Of a stretch of 64,000 nucleotides of DNA, positions 63,556 to 64,000 are shown one piece after another (within the stretch, counting starts at the first letter, position 1; every line of letters begins with the position of its first letter). The stretch is taken from the NCBI RefSeq assembly GCF_014640615.1, contig NZ_BMHH01000016.1, forward strand, positions 1 to 64,000, read 5' to 3'. The stretch is from Paramesorhizobium endophyticum (lineage in GTDB: Bacteria; Pseudomonadota; Alphaproteobacteria; Rhizobiales; Rhizobiaceae). A program made the position numbers and the translations under genes. Under the pieces are notes generated by a model. The model was not told the DNA's origin and searched no databases. It saw only the letters and a list, made by a program, of their open reading frames with translations.

Positions 63556-64000
63556 CTACAGCTTCCCTGCATCCTCCAGGATTTGCGTGGCCTTCTTCGC
63601 CGCATCGTCCAGCGCCTGCTTGGAGGTCTTGTCGCCAAGGATCGCCGCCTGCAGTTCCGGATAGACCGCGTTGGAAATCTCGATCCACTCCGCCAGCGGG
63701 GGCACCGGGAAGGCGTATTTCGAAGCTTCCTGGAAAGCCTTCAGCACTTCCGTCCGGTAGGGATCGTTCTTGGCCTGCTCGATATTGTAGTCCCACACCG
63801 CGCTGCGGGTCGGCAGCGGACCGGCGGCGGATTCGAGCCTCTGGCTGTCTTCATTGGTAAGCCACCAGACGAGCGAGGCCGCCGCTTCCTTGTTGGCGCA
63901 GCTTTCCGTCACTGAGAACCCATGGAAGCCGGACCAGCCGGTACGCTTGCCTGAGGAACCTTTCGGCTGCACCTTGACGCCCACATTCCCCGCGACCTTC
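63556..64000 (-). CDS. sugar ABC transporter substrate-binding protein, C-terminal part (runs off the window)
   Basis: About 148 codons of the C-terminal lobe of a MalE-type binding protein: GWSGFHGFSVTESCANKEAA, SLVWWLTNEDSQRLESAAGP, LPTRSAVWDYNIEQ and PPLAEWIEISNAVYPELQAA. The frame continues without a start to the right edge, so the N-terminus and signal peptide lie outside. It is the first gene (in transcription order) of the fucose-type importer visible here. Followed by repeat B4. Confidence 0.9.
   Translation of the reverse strand, partial: KVAGNVGVKVQPKGSSGKRTGWSGFHGFSVTESCANKEAAASLVWWLTNEDSQRLESAAGPLPTRSAVWDYNIEQAKNDPYRTEVLKAFQEASKYAFPVPPLAEWIEISNAVYPELQAAILGDKTSKQALDDAAKKATQILEDAGKL

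Overview
The window reads as chromosomal DNA from a GC-rich alphaproteobacterium of the Hyphomicrobiales (Rhizobiales; a Brucellaceae, Phyllobacteriaceae or Rhizobiaceae relative). The basis is the large-type NAD-glutamate dehydrogenase, the rhizobial-style rhaRSTPQUK/rhaDI rhamnose locus, an RpoH2-type sigma factor behind a perfect EcfG-type promoter, the ffh-chorismate mutase-rpsP order, many MalK-type sugar importers, and several families of palindromic intergenic repeats typical of this order. I see no rRNA, tRNA, CRISPR array, prophage, transposase or integrase.

Layout. 1-13 kb: purH, an MFS transporter, NAD-GDH, a lemA-TPM-TPM membrane operon, a small membrane protein, pdxY and a beta-carbonic anhydrase. 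13-26 kb: a ribulokinase-like FGGY kinase and a complete L-rhamnose locus (kinase, mutarotase, ABC importer, DeoR repressor, bifunctional aldolase/dehydrogenase, isomerase) with a divergent control region at 22.4-22.57 kb. 26-33 kb: a Uup-like ABC-F ATPase, a glycine-zipper lipoprotein, thiamine pyrophosphokinase, and a TPP riboswitch controlling thiBPQ. 33-39.5 kb: an M48 lipoprotein protease, rpoH2, rpsP, chorismate mutase, ffh with a long structured leader, and an MltB-type lytic transglycosylase. 39.5-46 kb: a polyol ABC importer with an SDR dehydrogenase and a SorC-type regulator. 46-52.5 kb: an AraC regulator and a hydroxamate-siderophore uptake set (receptor, FhuD, FhuB) with no FhuC. 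52.5-55 kb: CueR-like regulator and thuA/thuB-like genes. 55-64 kb: a minus-strand operon for non-phosphorylative L-fucose (or similar 6-deoxysugar) breakdown with its ABC importer; the binding-protein gene runs off the right edge.

The most interesting system-level pattern is non-coding. Large REPIN-like inverted repeats (family B, four full copies; family C, two copies) lie in all four junctions between a binding-protein gene and its downstream transporter gene seen here (rhaS-rhaT, thiB-thiP, the polyol system and the fucose system), and also at fhuA-fhuD. This resembles the role of REP sequences between malE and malF in E. coli: stabilising the binding-protein message and lowering permease yield. 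Other notable non-coding elements are a structured, promoter-preceded leader or sRNA candidate upstream of ffh, a consensus EcfG promoter for rpoH2, an SD-sequestering TPP riboswitch, and a long inverted repeat inside the fucose operon.

Gene starts were moved inward from the longest frames wherever a Shine-Dalgarno (SD) site or family alignment argued for it; several starts are GTG or TTG. All functional names rest on recognising family motifs by eye, not on database searches.
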